Of a DNA stretch of 18,955 nucleotides, positions 1-7,262 are shown piece by piece (positions within the stretch are counted from its first letter, which is position 1; every line of letters begins with the position of its first letter). Origin of the DNA: an uncultured Candidatus Saccharibacteria bacterium (GTDB lineage: Bacteria; Patescibacteriota; Saccharimonadia; Saccharimonadales; Saccharimonadaceae); the NCBI GenBank assembly GCA_938041005.1, contig CALHZJ010000013.1, forward strand, positions 1 to 18,955. The letters are read 5' to 3'. The notes under the pieces are model-generated. The model was given only the letters and a program-made list of their open reading frames with translations. It searched no databases and had not been told where the DNA came from. Both the position numbers and the translations under genes were made by a program.

Positions 1-1346
1 ACTTCATCGCGACGCGTATCCTGAATATCAACGTCGATGTCGGGCATAGAAATACGATCAGGATTAAGGAATCGCTCGAATAGCAAACCGTATTTCAGCG
101 GATCAAGATCTGTAATATTCAGCGCATACGCAACAATCGAACCGGCCGCACTACCACGCCCAGGTCCAAAAACAATTCCTTGAGATTTTCCCCAGTTGAT
201 AAAATCCTGGACAATCAAGAAATAACCTTCATAGCCCATATTTCCCATCACGCCGAGCTCCATCTTAGCGCGCTCACGAACCTCATCAGACAACTTCGGA
301 ATAATTTCGTCAGGATCCAACTTTTCAGCCTCCTCCTTCGAAGCTCCATTGTAACGCTGCAATAAACCTTGATATGTCAATCTAAGCAGATACGAATGTT
401 CATTCTCGCCGTCTGGCAATGGATATTTTGGAATAAGAATTCGCCCAAGCTCAATCTCAACGTCACAGCGATCAGCTATTTTTTTCGTGTTGCGAATAAC
501 TTCAGGAAATTCCTCGCCCCAGTGATCGATAATATCGCGCGGATCCGTCAAGTGGAGCTCAAAATCCTTCAAACTCATTCGCTTTTCATCACTAAGATAT
601 GAACCCGTCCCAACGCAAAGCAAAATCTCGTGCGCGTCTTGATATTCGTGCGTCAAATAGTGACCATCACAAGTCACCACCATTTCAATATCAAGCTCTT
701 TTGAAAGCTTAATCAAGCCCTCGTTAATCTTCGCCTGCACATCCCAGTGTGTATTCGACTTCGGATGTCCGTGGTCCTGTAGCTCCAAATAATAACGATC
801 GCCAAAAATTGACTTATACCATTTAGCAATATCACGAGCGCGATCATAATCATCTTCTTTCAACGCCACGCCAATTTCACCACTTGCACAACCGCTCAGT
901 ACAATCAGCCCCTCGTTCAATTCCTCCAGCAAATCATGGTCAATTCGCGGTTTGTAATACATTCCCTCCAGATTAGCGCGCGTCGACAACTTCATCAGGT
1001 TGTGAAAACCCGTGTTGTTCATCGCTAGCACGGTCAAGTGAAAACGCTGCTTATCCTTGCCTGGATCACGGTCAAATCGCGAACGAGTCGCCACGTAAGT
1101 TTCAATTCCGATAATCGGCTTAATTCCCGCTTTTTTGGCAGTCTTGTAATAGTCCAAAATACCGCTCATCGTGCCGTGATCAGTTACGGCGGCAGCCTCC
1201 ATTCCGAGCTCCTTAACTTTATCGACCAGGTCATGAATCTTGGTCAATCCGTCCAGCACCGAGTGGAAGGTGTGATTATGGAGATGCACGAAATCTGACG
1301 GCTTCAAAGCCGCCGACGATAATTGTTCGCTCGTCCCCTCAGTCAT
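1..1346 (-). CDS. dnaE: DNA polymerase III alpha subunit, N-terminal part (cut by window edge)
   Basis: The first 448 residues of the replicative DNA polymerase catalytic subunit are present and the rest lies beyond the left edge. The N-terminus opens a PHP domain with the metal-binding pattern HLHNHTFHS (residues 21-29), followed by TDHGTMSG and the usual PHP blocks. The polymerase domain is entered with FGPGRGSAAGS and, close to the edge, the acidic cluster PDIDVDI (about residues 435-441), which corresponds to the PDFDxDF catalytic aspartates of the family. The ATG at 1346 was chosen because it gives a family-like start and lies 8 nt after an extended -10 box with no Shine-Dalgarno site, so the mRNA is probably leaderless. 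It follows the 98-aa gene by 19 nt. Family assignment is very secure; completeness cannot be judged. Confidence 0.97.
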   Translation of the reverse strand, partial: MTEGTSEQLSSAALKPSDFVHLHNHTFHSVLDGLTKIHDLVDKVKELGMEAAAVTDHGTMSGILDYYKTAKKAGIKPIIGIETYVATRSRFDRDPGKDKQRFHLTVLAMNNTGFHNLMKLSTRANLEGMYYKPRIDHDLLEELNEGLIVLSGCASGEIGVALKEDDYDRARDIAKWYKSIFGDRYYLELQDHGHPKSNTHWDVQAKINEGLIKLSKELDIEMVVTCDGHYLTHEYQDAHEILLCVGTGSYLSDEKRMSLKDFELHLTDPRDIIDHWGEEFPEVIRNTKKIADRCDVEIELGRILIPKYPLPDGENEHSYLLRLTYQGLLQRYNGASKEEAEKLDPDEIIPKLSDEVRERAKMELGVMGNMGYEGYFLIVQDFINWGKSQGIVFGPGRGSAAGSIVAYALNITDLDPLKYGLLFERFLNPDRISMPDIDVDIQDTRRDE

Positions 1347-1354
1347 TAATAACA

Positions 1355-1360
1355 ATTATA
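1355..1360 (-). promoter_or_regulatory. Extended -10 box of dnaE (leaderless start)
   Basis: On the minus strand TATAAT is preceded by TGC (the TGn extension) and ends 8 nt before the dnaE ATG. No convincing -35 is seen at 17 nt. Transcription would start within one or two nucleotides of the ATG. Confidence 0.6.
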
Positions 1361-1365
1361 GCACG

Positions 1366-1662
1366 CTATTGACGACGTTGCATTGTCTCAATTAAGTGGT
1401 TGATAAAATCAGCCAACGGCGGGAAAATGTCGGCAAATTGCCCCAAAATCCAAATCAATATCGCGATCAATAACGTCGCACCCAAAGCACTTCCAAGGCC
1501 AAAGAAAATTCCGCGAACAAAATTCACCCAATAAACCTGGTGGCGAGATTTATGAAAATCAAAGAACAAATCCTCCAAAATCGCCCGACGAGCGTCGTTT
1601 TCATTATCACGAACGACTTTTTTTGCCAACTTATTTGGCTGCTCTTTTGCTGACTTTTTCAC
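1366..1662 (-). CDS. Small single-TM protein, DUF5665-like
   Basis: A 98-aa protein with a charged, Lys-rich N-terminus (residues 1-45), the conserved-looking block YWVNFVRGIFFGLGSALGAT (about 44-63), and one long hydrophobic helix to about residue 75 (ILIWILGQF). This Gly-rich helix pattern resembles the DUF5665 family of short membrane proteins common in CPR genomes; that name is from memory and its function is unknown. Translation starts at GTG (1662) inside the end of the 91-aa gene, a 32-nt overlap, with AAGG about 9 nt upstream, so the two are probably translationally coupled. The stop lies 19 nt before dnaE. Confidence 0.75.
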   Translation of the reverse strand: MKKSAKEQPNKLAKKVVRDNENDARRAILEDLFFDFHKSRHQVYWVNFVRGIFFGLGSALGATLLIAILIWILGQFADIFPPLADFINHLIETMQRRQ

Positions 1663-1906
1663 TCTTTTTTACCTTCTTCTTTGAGAAAAATCCGCTCTTT
1701 GTAGCGAAGCTTTTGGCTAGTTCCATGCCAATTGAAACCGTACTTACAATTCCATTCAGACTAGCAATTCGCTGGCTTATCGCCTCCACGTTTTGCTGAG
1801 TTTGGCGAATTTGACGCGTTAATTTGATGATAGAAATTGTCATAGCAATCATCATGATGACAAAAATCACCATCAAAACCGCTAGAATAATAAGCAATCC
1901 GTTCAT
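1631..1906 (-). CDS. Small membrane protein with N-terminal TM helix and coiled coil
   Basis: A 91-aa protein: one strongly hydrophobic helix at residues 3-27, a Gln/Ile-rich heptad-like stretch at about 29-58 that could form a short coiled coil, and a very basic Lys/Ser tail (75-91). The layout resembles DUF948-like short membrane proteins, but I cannot assign a family. Its ATG is 7 nt downstream of a perfect TATAAT and has no Shine-Dalgarno site, so it probably starts a leaderless transcript that continues into the 98-aa gene and perhaps dnaE. It lies 15 nt after galU. Confidence 0.75.
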   Translation of the reverse strand: MNGLLIILAVLMVIFVIMMIAMTISIIKLTRQIRQTQQNVEAISQRIASLNGIVSTVSIGMELAKSFATKSGFFSKKKVKKSEKVSKRAAK

Positions 1907-1913
1907 GCTATTT

Positions 1914-1919
1914 ATTATA
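1914..1919 (-). promoter_or_regulatory. -10 box of the 91-aa gene (leaderless start)
   Basis: TATAAT on the minus strand fills much of the 15-nt gap after galU and ends 7 nt before the ATG at 1906. The expected -35 position reads CTGGCG, which is poor, so this is an internal, mainly -10-driven promoter. Confidence 0.55.
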
Positions 1920-1921
1920 CA

Positions 1922-2815
1922 TTATTTTAGGCGATCCGCCAGATGAGCACGTAATTTATCACCAAAATTAGGATCACGCAATCCAAAGTCAATCACCGTT
2001 TTTAGATATTCCAATTTGTCGCCAGTATCATAATAAGTGCCGTTCGTAATTTCTACGCCGTAAAAATCAAATCCGTCGTCAATCATTTGCTGCATAATTG
2101 GCTGAATTGTAAACTCGCCGTTGCCGTCAAATTCTCCCTTGGCTTTGTCTAGATATCCAAAAATCTCGCCCGGAAGTAAATAGCTACTGACGCTCGCCAA
2201 ATCAGAAGGCGCGTTCTCCTTGCCCGGCTTTTCAACGATATTCGTCATTTTTATAACGCCGTCTTTCACTCCTTGACCATTGATGACCCCATAACGATCA
2301 AACTCCGCGTCATCGGTGATTTTCTTACACGACAGAACCGCTCCATCTAAGCTTTCTGACGCCTCGATCATCTGCCTAAAACGACTTGGACTAGCCGCGA
2401 TAAAGTCGTCCGCAAACGTGTAAATCACAGGCTCGTCACGATGAATCAAATGCGAGGCACAAGCCAAAGGCGTTGCGTTGCCGTACGGGCCCTTCTGGCG
2501 AATATAAATAAAGTTCGCCATATCAGCCAAATTCTGCACCGCGTCAATGAACGGTTGCTTTTTAGGACCGCCAGCGCGCAAATTAGCCAAAAGCTCCTCA
2601 TTCGGCTCATCAAAATGGTCCTCGATTGCTCGCTTATTCGCGCTACCGATAATGATGATATCTTTAATGCCAGCCTCAACCAATTCCTCGACGACGTATT
2701 GAATAATCGGCTTATCAATCAGCGGCAACATCTCCTTTGGCATGGCTTTGGTTTGTGGCAAAAATCGCGTACCAAAACCGGCAGCGGCAATGATAGCTTT
2801 AGTTGGTTTTCTCAT
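1922..2815 (-). CDS. galU: UTP--glucose-1-phosphate uridylyltransferase
   Basis: A 297-aa cytoplasmic enzyme making UDP-glucose from UTP and glucose-1-phosphate, for glycan and envelope precursor synthesis. The nucleotidyltransferase signature AAAGFGTRFLPQTKAMPKEM is near the N-terminus (residues 10-29), followed by LPLIDKPIIQYVVEE. Further GalU blocks are GPYGNATPLACA, YTFADDFI (metal-site aspartates), IVEKPGKENAPS and the C-terminal TYYDTGDKLEYLK. Length is normal for bacterial GalU. The ATG at 2815 has an AGGAG site 7 nt upstream. It sits 35 nt downstream of gatB and is probably co-transcribed with the gat genes. GalU, rather than RmlA or another pyrophosphorylase, is favoured by the ending and the EKP context. 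Confidence 0.95.
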   Translation of the reverse strand: MRKPTKAIIAAAGFGTRFLPQTKAMPKEMLPLIDKPIIQYVVEELVEAGIKDIIIIGSANKRAIEDHFDEPNEELLANLRAGGPKKQPFIDAVQNLADMANFIYIRQKGPYGNATPLACASHLIHRDEPVIYTFADDFIAASPSRFRQMIEASESLDGAVLSCKKITDDAEFDRYGVINGQGVKDGVIKMTNIVEKPGKENAPSDLASVSSYLLPGEIFGYLDKAKGEFDGNGEFTIQPIMQQMIDDGFDFYGVEITNGTYYDTGDKLEYLKTVIDFGLRDPNFGDKLRAHLADRLK

Positions 2816-2850
2816 ATTTCAGCTCCTATTCCCTATTATTTTCAGCAATT

Positions 2851-4299
2851 CTAAAGTCTTTCGCGAATCAGTTTCTGAGCAAGGCTTGGGTTGGCTTGAC
2901 CCTTAGACTTCTTCATAACTTGCCCAACCAAATAGCCAATAGCCTTATCTTTTCCAGCCTTGATGTCTGCAATTGAAGCCGCCGAAGCTGGATCGTTCAG
3001 AACTTCGTCAACGATTGCAGCAATCGCCGATTCATCAGAAACCTGCAACAAATTCTTCTCTTCGGCAAGCTTACGCGGATTTTTTGCGCCAGCCAGAAGC
3101 TCATTGAATAGCTCCTTCGCATTCGTGCTGGAAACTTCAGACTTCTCTGTCATTTCAGCCAATTCTATCAAATCGTCAACCGCCACGCGTGTAGATTCAC
3201 TGTCCGTTTGCGCGTCACTTTCATCAGAAGTCGTCAATGCACTCGCAAACCAATGCGCGACTCGCTTGGCAGACGCCTCGCCCGACTTTTCCTGAACTTC
3301 CAATGTAATCTGGGCATAATCCTGATTAGACAAAAGCGAATTGATAACAGATTTGTCCAAGTTCAGCGCGCTCCATTTTTCCCTATATTCACCCGGAAGC
3401 ATCGGCACCTTGGATTGAATTTCATTAATCACCTCGTCAGTCAACACAACTGGCGGAATATCTGGATCTGGCATATAGCGATAATCCTGCGAGTCTTCCT
3501 TTGACCTCTGAGAAATAGTTATCTGCTTGTCATCATTCCAGCCTCTGGTTTCCTGAACAACTTCTTCGCCACGCTCCAAGATATCGACTTGGCGCTTGAA
3601 TTCGTACTCAGCAGCCCTTTCAACACTGCGGAAGGAATTGAGATTCTTAATTTCAGCGCGCTTTCCAAGCTCCATCGCGCCCTTCTTCGCCACCGAAATA
3701 TTGACGTCAAATCGCATATTTCCGTGATACAAATTACCGTAAGTCACGCCCGCGTAAACCATCAATTTATGAAGTTCCGAAACGTAAGCTTTGGCTTCCT
3801 CGGCCGAATGCATATCTGGCTCAGAAACAATCTCAATCAGCGGCGTGCCAGCACGGTTAAGATCGACCAACGAATAGCCGTCGTGATGCGTCAATTTACC
3901 AGCATCTTCCTCCATGTGAGCATGATCAATTCGCACGCGTTTCAAAGAACCATCTTCCAGCGGCGCGTCGACATATCCAGCCAAAATAATCGGATTATAC
4001 ATCTGTGAAGTCTGATAGCCCTTTGGCAAATCTGGATAAAAATAATGCTTTCGATCAAATCGGCTAACGTGCGCAATCGGCGAATTCAAAGCTTTTCCAG
4101 CACGAACTGCCAGCTCAACAGCGTGTTTATTCAAAACCGGCAACATCCCCGGCAAACCAAAGTCAATCTGATGCGTCTTGCTATTCGGCTCAGCATCACG
4201 AGCGTCATTATCGGCCGGACTAAATAGCTTGGTTTTCGTCGCCAACTGAACGTGACATTCGATACCAATTGTCATTTCATAATCGTCATATACACTCAT
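2851..4299 (-). CDS. gatB: Asp-tRNA(Asn)/Glu-tRNA(Gln) amidotransferase subunit B
   Basis: A 482-aa subunit of the GatCAB complex that phosphorylates Glu/Asp on mischarged tRNA and transfers ammonia to give Gln-tRNA(Gln) or Asn-tRNA(Asn). The N-terminal cradle has the family signature IGIECHVQL (residues 11-19) and a KTKLFSPA block, then HKHYFYPDLPKGYQ-like sequence (RKHYFYPDLPKGYQ), DHAHMEEDAGK and RYMPDPDIPP. The C-terminal part carries the helical and YqeY-like tail ending KGQANPSLAQKLIRERL. The ATG at 4299 shares its A with the stop of the upstream membrane-protein gene (TAATG) and has GGAG 7 nt upstream, so translation is coupled. Length is typical. Presence of GatCAB implies that at least one of GlnRS/AsnRS may be absent in this genome, an inference from other bacteria. 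Confidence 0.97.
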   Translation of the reverse strand: MSVYDDYEMTIGIECHVQLATKTKLFSPADNDARDAEPNSKTHQIDFGLPGMLPVLNKHAVELAVRAGKALNSPIAHVSRFDRKHYFYPDLPKGYQTSQMYNPIILAGYVDAPLEDGSLKRVRIDHAHMEEDAGKLTHHDGYSLVDLNRAGTPLIEIVSEPDMHSAEEAKAYVSELHKLMVYAGVTYGNLYHGNMRFDVNISVAKKGAMELGKRAEIKNLNSFRSVERAAEYEFKRQVDILERGEEVVQETRGWNDDKQITISQRSKEDSQDYRYMPDPDIPPVVLTDEVINEIQSKVPMLPGEYREKWSALNLDKSVINSLLSNQDYAQITLEVQEKSGEASAKRVAHWFASALTTSDESDAQTDSESTRVAVDDLIELAEMTEKSEVSSTNAKELFNELLAGAKNPRKLAEEKNLLQVSDESAIAAIVDEVLNDPASAASIADIKAGKDKAIGYLVGQVMKKSKGQANPSLAQKLIRERL

Positions 4300-4718
4300 T
4301 ATAATGCTCCCAAATCTTTTAATGCCTGTTCAAAACTCGCCATAGCTCGACGAAAACTCTGCGCCGTTACTGTTACGTTGGTTTCGTGGGCAATTTGATT
4401 GCGCAATTTATGCGCCGCCCAAAGCCCATTTTCATCACTCCAATATCCCTTGCGAGATTTCATGCGTTCGCCCATCGTTTCGCCAGCCACGCCGCAGTCG
4501 CGCATAGCTTTGTCCAGCAACTTGTCCGCCTTCATTATCGCCATCTGCATACTTTCCGATTTTCTGGTTTCGACATTGCGCAAAATTTGCCGCCAAACCC
4601 TCTGGTACATTTCTTTGTCAATTTGACCGCGACCACGAGAAGTCAATTGAATGAAAATCATCAGCAAGGCGCCGATAATCAACGCCGCAACAACTATCGC
4701 AACCATCAATCCGTCCAT
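4299..4718 (-). CDS. Membrane-anchored protein with a HEPN-like R-X4-H motif
   Basis: A 139-aa protein from ATG 4718, which overlaps the gatA stop by one base (TGATG) and has GGAG 8 nt upstream; a TTG one codon earlier is an unlikely alternative. One TM helix covers residues 4-24, then a helical cytoplasmic domain: KADKLLDKAMRDCG, GERMK, LWAAHKLRNQIAHE and FRRAMASFEQALKDLG. The RNQIAHE segment (R106, H111) matches the R-[polar]-X3-H pattern of HEPN domains, which occur in many RNases and in non-catalytic RNA-binding proteins. I know similar proteins as conserved hypotheticals in CPR genomes. Its place between gatA and gatB, with overlaps on both sides, suggests a fixed operon partner, but no function can be claimed. 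It could also be a non-enzymatic scaffold. Confidence 0.8.
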   Translation of the reverse strand: MDGLMVAIVVAALIIGALLMIFIQLTSRGRGQIDKEMYQRVWRQILRNVETRKSESMQMAIMKADKLLDKAMRDCGVAGETMGERMKSRKGYWSDENGLWAAHKLRNQIAHETNVTVTAQSFRRAMASFEQALKDLGAL

Positions 4719-6088
4719 CAAATCTTCTCCACTTCCGAAACTAGCTTCAGCAAGTTCTTGTCCGACTTGTAATCGCCAATAAGCTGCACGCCAATTGGCA
4801 AACCTTCATCGCTATTTCCAGCTGGCGCGGCAACTGCAGGAAGTCCAGCCAAACTTGCCGGCACAGTCATAATGTCCGCCAAATACATTTTTATCGGATC
4901 GCTAGCATTCTCCCCAATTTTAAACGCAGGAGTCGGCGCAACCGGCATTAATAGTGCGTCATATTCGGTAAATAACTTCTTAAATTCGTCAATTAACAGC
5001 GTCCTGGCTTTTTGAGCCTGCATGTAGTAAGCGTCAAAGAATCCGCTTGACAATACGAAACTTCCTATCATAATTCGTCGCTTATTTTCAGTCATAAATC
5101 CTTCATTTCGACTGCGACCGTAAAGTTCCGCCAAAGTCTTTACTTCCGCCGCTCGATGACCATATCGCACGCCGTCATATCGTGCCAAATTCGAGGACAA
5201 TTCCGCCGGCACAATTATGTAATACATCGCCAGAGAATGTTGCATCATACTCAAATCTACTTCTTCAATTTCGTAGCCAAGCTGCTTCAATTTCTCCGCA
5301 TAATCAAGCGTTTTTTGGCGAACTTCCGCGTCCACGTCATCAGTCATACACTGTTTGACTAGACCTATTTTTTTCTTTGCAAATTCTGGCTGATTATTCC
5401 AAAAATCAGGCAAAGTCGTCATATCTTTATCATCGCGACCAGCCATAATTTCCATCACCAAATCCACATCTTCAGCATTCGTAGCAAAACAACCAATTGT
5501 GTCCGTACTTGACGCCATCGCCACTACGCCGTAGCGACTAACCGCTCCGTAAGTCGGCTTAATTCCAACCACTCCGTTAAAGCTGGCTGGCTGACGAATC
5601 GAACCACCAGTATCTGTACCAAGCGCAAACGGAACCACGTCAAGCGCCGTAACTACTGCCGATCCACCAGATGATCCACCAGCAACTCGTGTTTCATCTG
5701 CAGCGTTCTTAGTTGGACCAAATGCCGAGTTTTCCGTCGAACCGCCGTGCGCAAAAGCATCCAAGTTGGCCTTACCGATGCAAATCGCACCTTCCGCTTC
5801 CAATTTCTCAACGGCCGTCGCTTGTAGTGGCGCATTAAAGTTTTCTAGCATTTTTGAAGCGGCAGTTGTTGGCGCACCAAACGCCAAAAAATTGTCCTTC
5901 ACGACAAATGGCACGCCCGCCAATCGTCCAGAGATCTCGCCAGCATCAACTTTTTCTGCTCGCTCCAGCGCACGCTCTTCCGTTAAGCTAAGCAGCGCAT
6001 TATATTCCTCAATTTCACGCGCTCGTCGCAACGCTTCTTTTACGTTCTCGACAGCGCTCTTGCCGATAAAATCACCAATCTTACTCAT
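4718..6088 (-). CDS. gatA: Asp-tRNA(Asn)/Glu-tRNA(Gln) amidotransferase subunit A
   Basis: A 456-aa amidase-signature glutaminase subunit of GatCAB, which releases ammonia from Gln or Asn for channelling to GatB. The Ser-cisSer-Lys triad is intact: K64 in PFVVKDN, S139 in AGGSSGGSA and S163 in GTDTGGSIRQP. The spacing between the three equals that of characterised GatA (75 and 99 residues after the Lys). The downstream blocks PTYGAVSRYG and ASSTDTIGCFA are also typical. The ATG at 6088 overlaps the gatC stop as TAATG. The length is slightly short compared with the usual 480-490 aa, mainly at the N-terminus and C-terminal end. The stop TGA overlaps the next gene. Confidence 0.97.
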   Translation of the reverse strand: MSKIGDFIGKSAVENVKEALRRAREIEEYNALLSLTEERALERAEKVDAGEISGRLAGVPFVVKDNFLAFGAPTTAASKMLENFNAPLQATAVEKLEAEGAICIGKANLDAFAHGGSTENSAFGPTKNAADETRVAGGSSGGSAVVTALDVVPFALGTDTGGSIRQPASFNGVVGIKPTYGAVSRYGVVAMASSTDTIGCFATNAEDVDLVMEIMAGRDDKDMTTLPDFWNNQPEFAKKKIGLVKQCMTDDVDAEVRQKTLDYAEKLKQLGYEIEEVDLSMMQHSLAMYYIIVPAELSSNLARYDGVRYGHRAAEVKTLAELYGRSRNEGFMTENKRRIMIGSFVLSSGFFDAYYMQAQKARTLLIDEFKKLFTEYDALLMPVAPTPAFKIGENASDPIKMYLADIMTVPASLAGLPAVAAPAGNSDEGLPIGVQLIGDYKSDKNLLKLVSEVEKI

Positions 6089-6375
6089 TACAATACCTGC
6101 GGAACTTTCACTTGATTATTCTGTTTTTCTGGCGCCAAATCAAGCAATTTCTCAACAGGAATTCCCGCCTGAACTTCATCCTCGCGCCAAACACTGCTCA
6201 GCCCCGTAACTTGATAAGTCGGCTCAACACCCGACACGTCAAGCTCGCCCAACTGCTCAATATAGCCAATTATATTTTCCAAATCTTGGCGCAGTCCGTC
6301 GGTTTCGTCATCAGTCAATGCCAGACTACTCAAACTCGCCAAGTGCTGAATATCGCTGGTAGAAATAGTTATCAT
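6088..6375 (-). CDS. gatC: Asp-tRNA(Asn)/Glu-tRNA(Gln) amidotransferase subunit C
   Basis: A 95-aa subunit that wraps around GatA and GatB and stabilises the complex. It shows the usual pattern: an N-terminal HLASLSSLALTDDE helix, DLENIIGYIEQLGELDVSGVEPT and a C-terminal LREDEV-like segment (here VWREDEVQAG), ending KVPQVL. It is the first gene of the gat run. The ATG at 6375 lies 6 nt after a perfect TATAAT and lacks a Shine-Dalgarno site, so it is probably translated from a leaderless mRNA. Length is normal for the family. Confidence 0.95.
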   Translation of the reverse strand: MITISTSDIQHLASLSSLALTDDETDGLRQDLENIIGYIEQLGELDVSGVEPTYQVTGLSSVWREDEVQAGIPVEKLLDLAPEKQNNQVKVPQVL

Positions 6376-6381
6376 ATCAAT

Positions 6382-6387
6382 ATTATA
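6382..6387 (-). promoter_or_regulatory. Extended -10 box of the gat operon (leaderless start)
   Basis: TATAAT on the minus strand with an upstream TGG (TGn extension), ending 6 nt before the gatC ATG. No good -35 is visible because that region is occupied by the terminator hairpin of the preceding operon. Confidence 0.7.
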
Positions 6388-6392
6388 CCACT

Positions 6393-6424
6393 AAAAAAAG
6401 CCGCCCATCAAAGTGAGCGACTTT
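6393..6424 (-). terminator. Intrinsic terminator after the uvrB operon
   Basis: Read on the minus strand, an 8-bp stem AAAGTCGC / GCGGCTTT (one G-U pair), a 12-nt loop and a run of seven T. It begins 17 nt after the stop of the five-TM membrane protein and ends just before the gatC -10 box. Confidence 0.85.
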
Positions 6425-6440
6425 ATTTTTCCAAGTTTTA

Positions 6441-7232
6441 TTACATTGAGTAATCTTGGTAGTTCTTGTAGCGACTGTAGTCTGATGGAATAGTCTTTAC
6501 TGAGCTACCCGTGTCGTGCGCTTTAACGGCGATTGTAATAGCGCCAGTCAATAATACGACAGAAGAAGCCACAATCAGCATCAAAGACAAAGCCTTTGAC
6601 ATGTTGCGTCCTTTGACAATTTGACAAATGAAGTAAGCGCTAGTAGCAACAATTGCAAGAGCTAATGCGTATGGCAAGAATTCGCCCAAGTACAAACTCT
6701 TATAGAATTCGCCGCCGTCACCAACGCCGATAAATAGCAACGAGTTGATCAAAATGCTCACCAATCGAGCAACCAAGTCGACAGCTGGAATAATCAAAAC
6801 CGCCAAACCACCGTAAGTTACTAATTTGTAAGCTGTTCGCTTTGTGTAGCCTTCACGCTCCGGAACAGCTTTTGATACGCGAGAGAATAGAACTAGTGAC
6901 AATACAGCCAAAAGCACAGCAAACACTGACGCTGCAATAATTCCTGTTCCCTGAGTTACCATCGATGGCGCGAAAAATCCGCCAACACTTCTTAATAACA
7001 TTGATGTTGAATTCGTCCACAAGCCAAACACCTTGGTTATGATTTCAATCAGCAACATGATTGAAATAATCGCTGAGCCCATTGCCAAAGCGTATTCCAA
7101 GGTCAGCATCTTTGCCTTGCCCTTATTCGAGTCTTCGTATGTGTATTGCGGATATACTTGGTAAGCATTTGGTTGCATCGGCATTTCTGGTTGCGCGACG
7201 TTTGTTGGCTGTGGTTGTTCTTTTGTTGCCAT
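6441..7232 (-). CDS. Five-TM membrane protein with Pro/Gln-rich N-terminus
   Basis: A 263-aa protein. Residues 1-40 are hydrophilic and rich in Pro, Gln and Tyr, then about five hydrophobic helices follow at roughly 45-68, 95-118, 137-165, 185-207 and 213-235, with a short Tyr/Ser-rich tail (YSRYKNYQDYSM). I do not recognise it with certainty; the layout recalls DUF5671-type proteins often seen in Saccharibacteria. It has a strong AGGAGG site 4 nt before the ATG and starts 30 nt after the uvrB stop, so it is probably the last gene of the uvrB operon, ending at a terminator. No enzymatic motif is visible. Confidence 0.75.
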   Translation of the reverse strand: MATKEQPQPTNVAQPEMPMQPNAYQVYPQYTYEDSNKGKAKMLTLEYALAMGSAIISIMLLIEIITKVFGLWTNSTSMLLRSVGGFFAPSMVTQGTGIIAASVFAVLLAVLSLVLFSRVSKAVPEREGYTKRTAYKLVTYGGLAVLIIPAVDLVARLVSILINSLLFIGVGDGGEFYKSLYLGEFLPYALALAIVATSAYFICQIVKGRNMSKALSLMLIVASSVVLLTGAITIAVKAHDTGSSVKTIPSDYSRYKNYQDYSM

Positions 7233-7262
7233 AATCCCTCCTAATCTAATAATATTTTTATT

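Noticed and set aside
2441..2854. A 137-aa plus-strand reading frame opposite galU.
   Set aside because: It is antisense to a clear GalU coding sequence, has no homology-like pattern and no promoter or ribosome site. The same applies to the other long opposite-strand frames over gatB, gatA, uvrB and pfkB.
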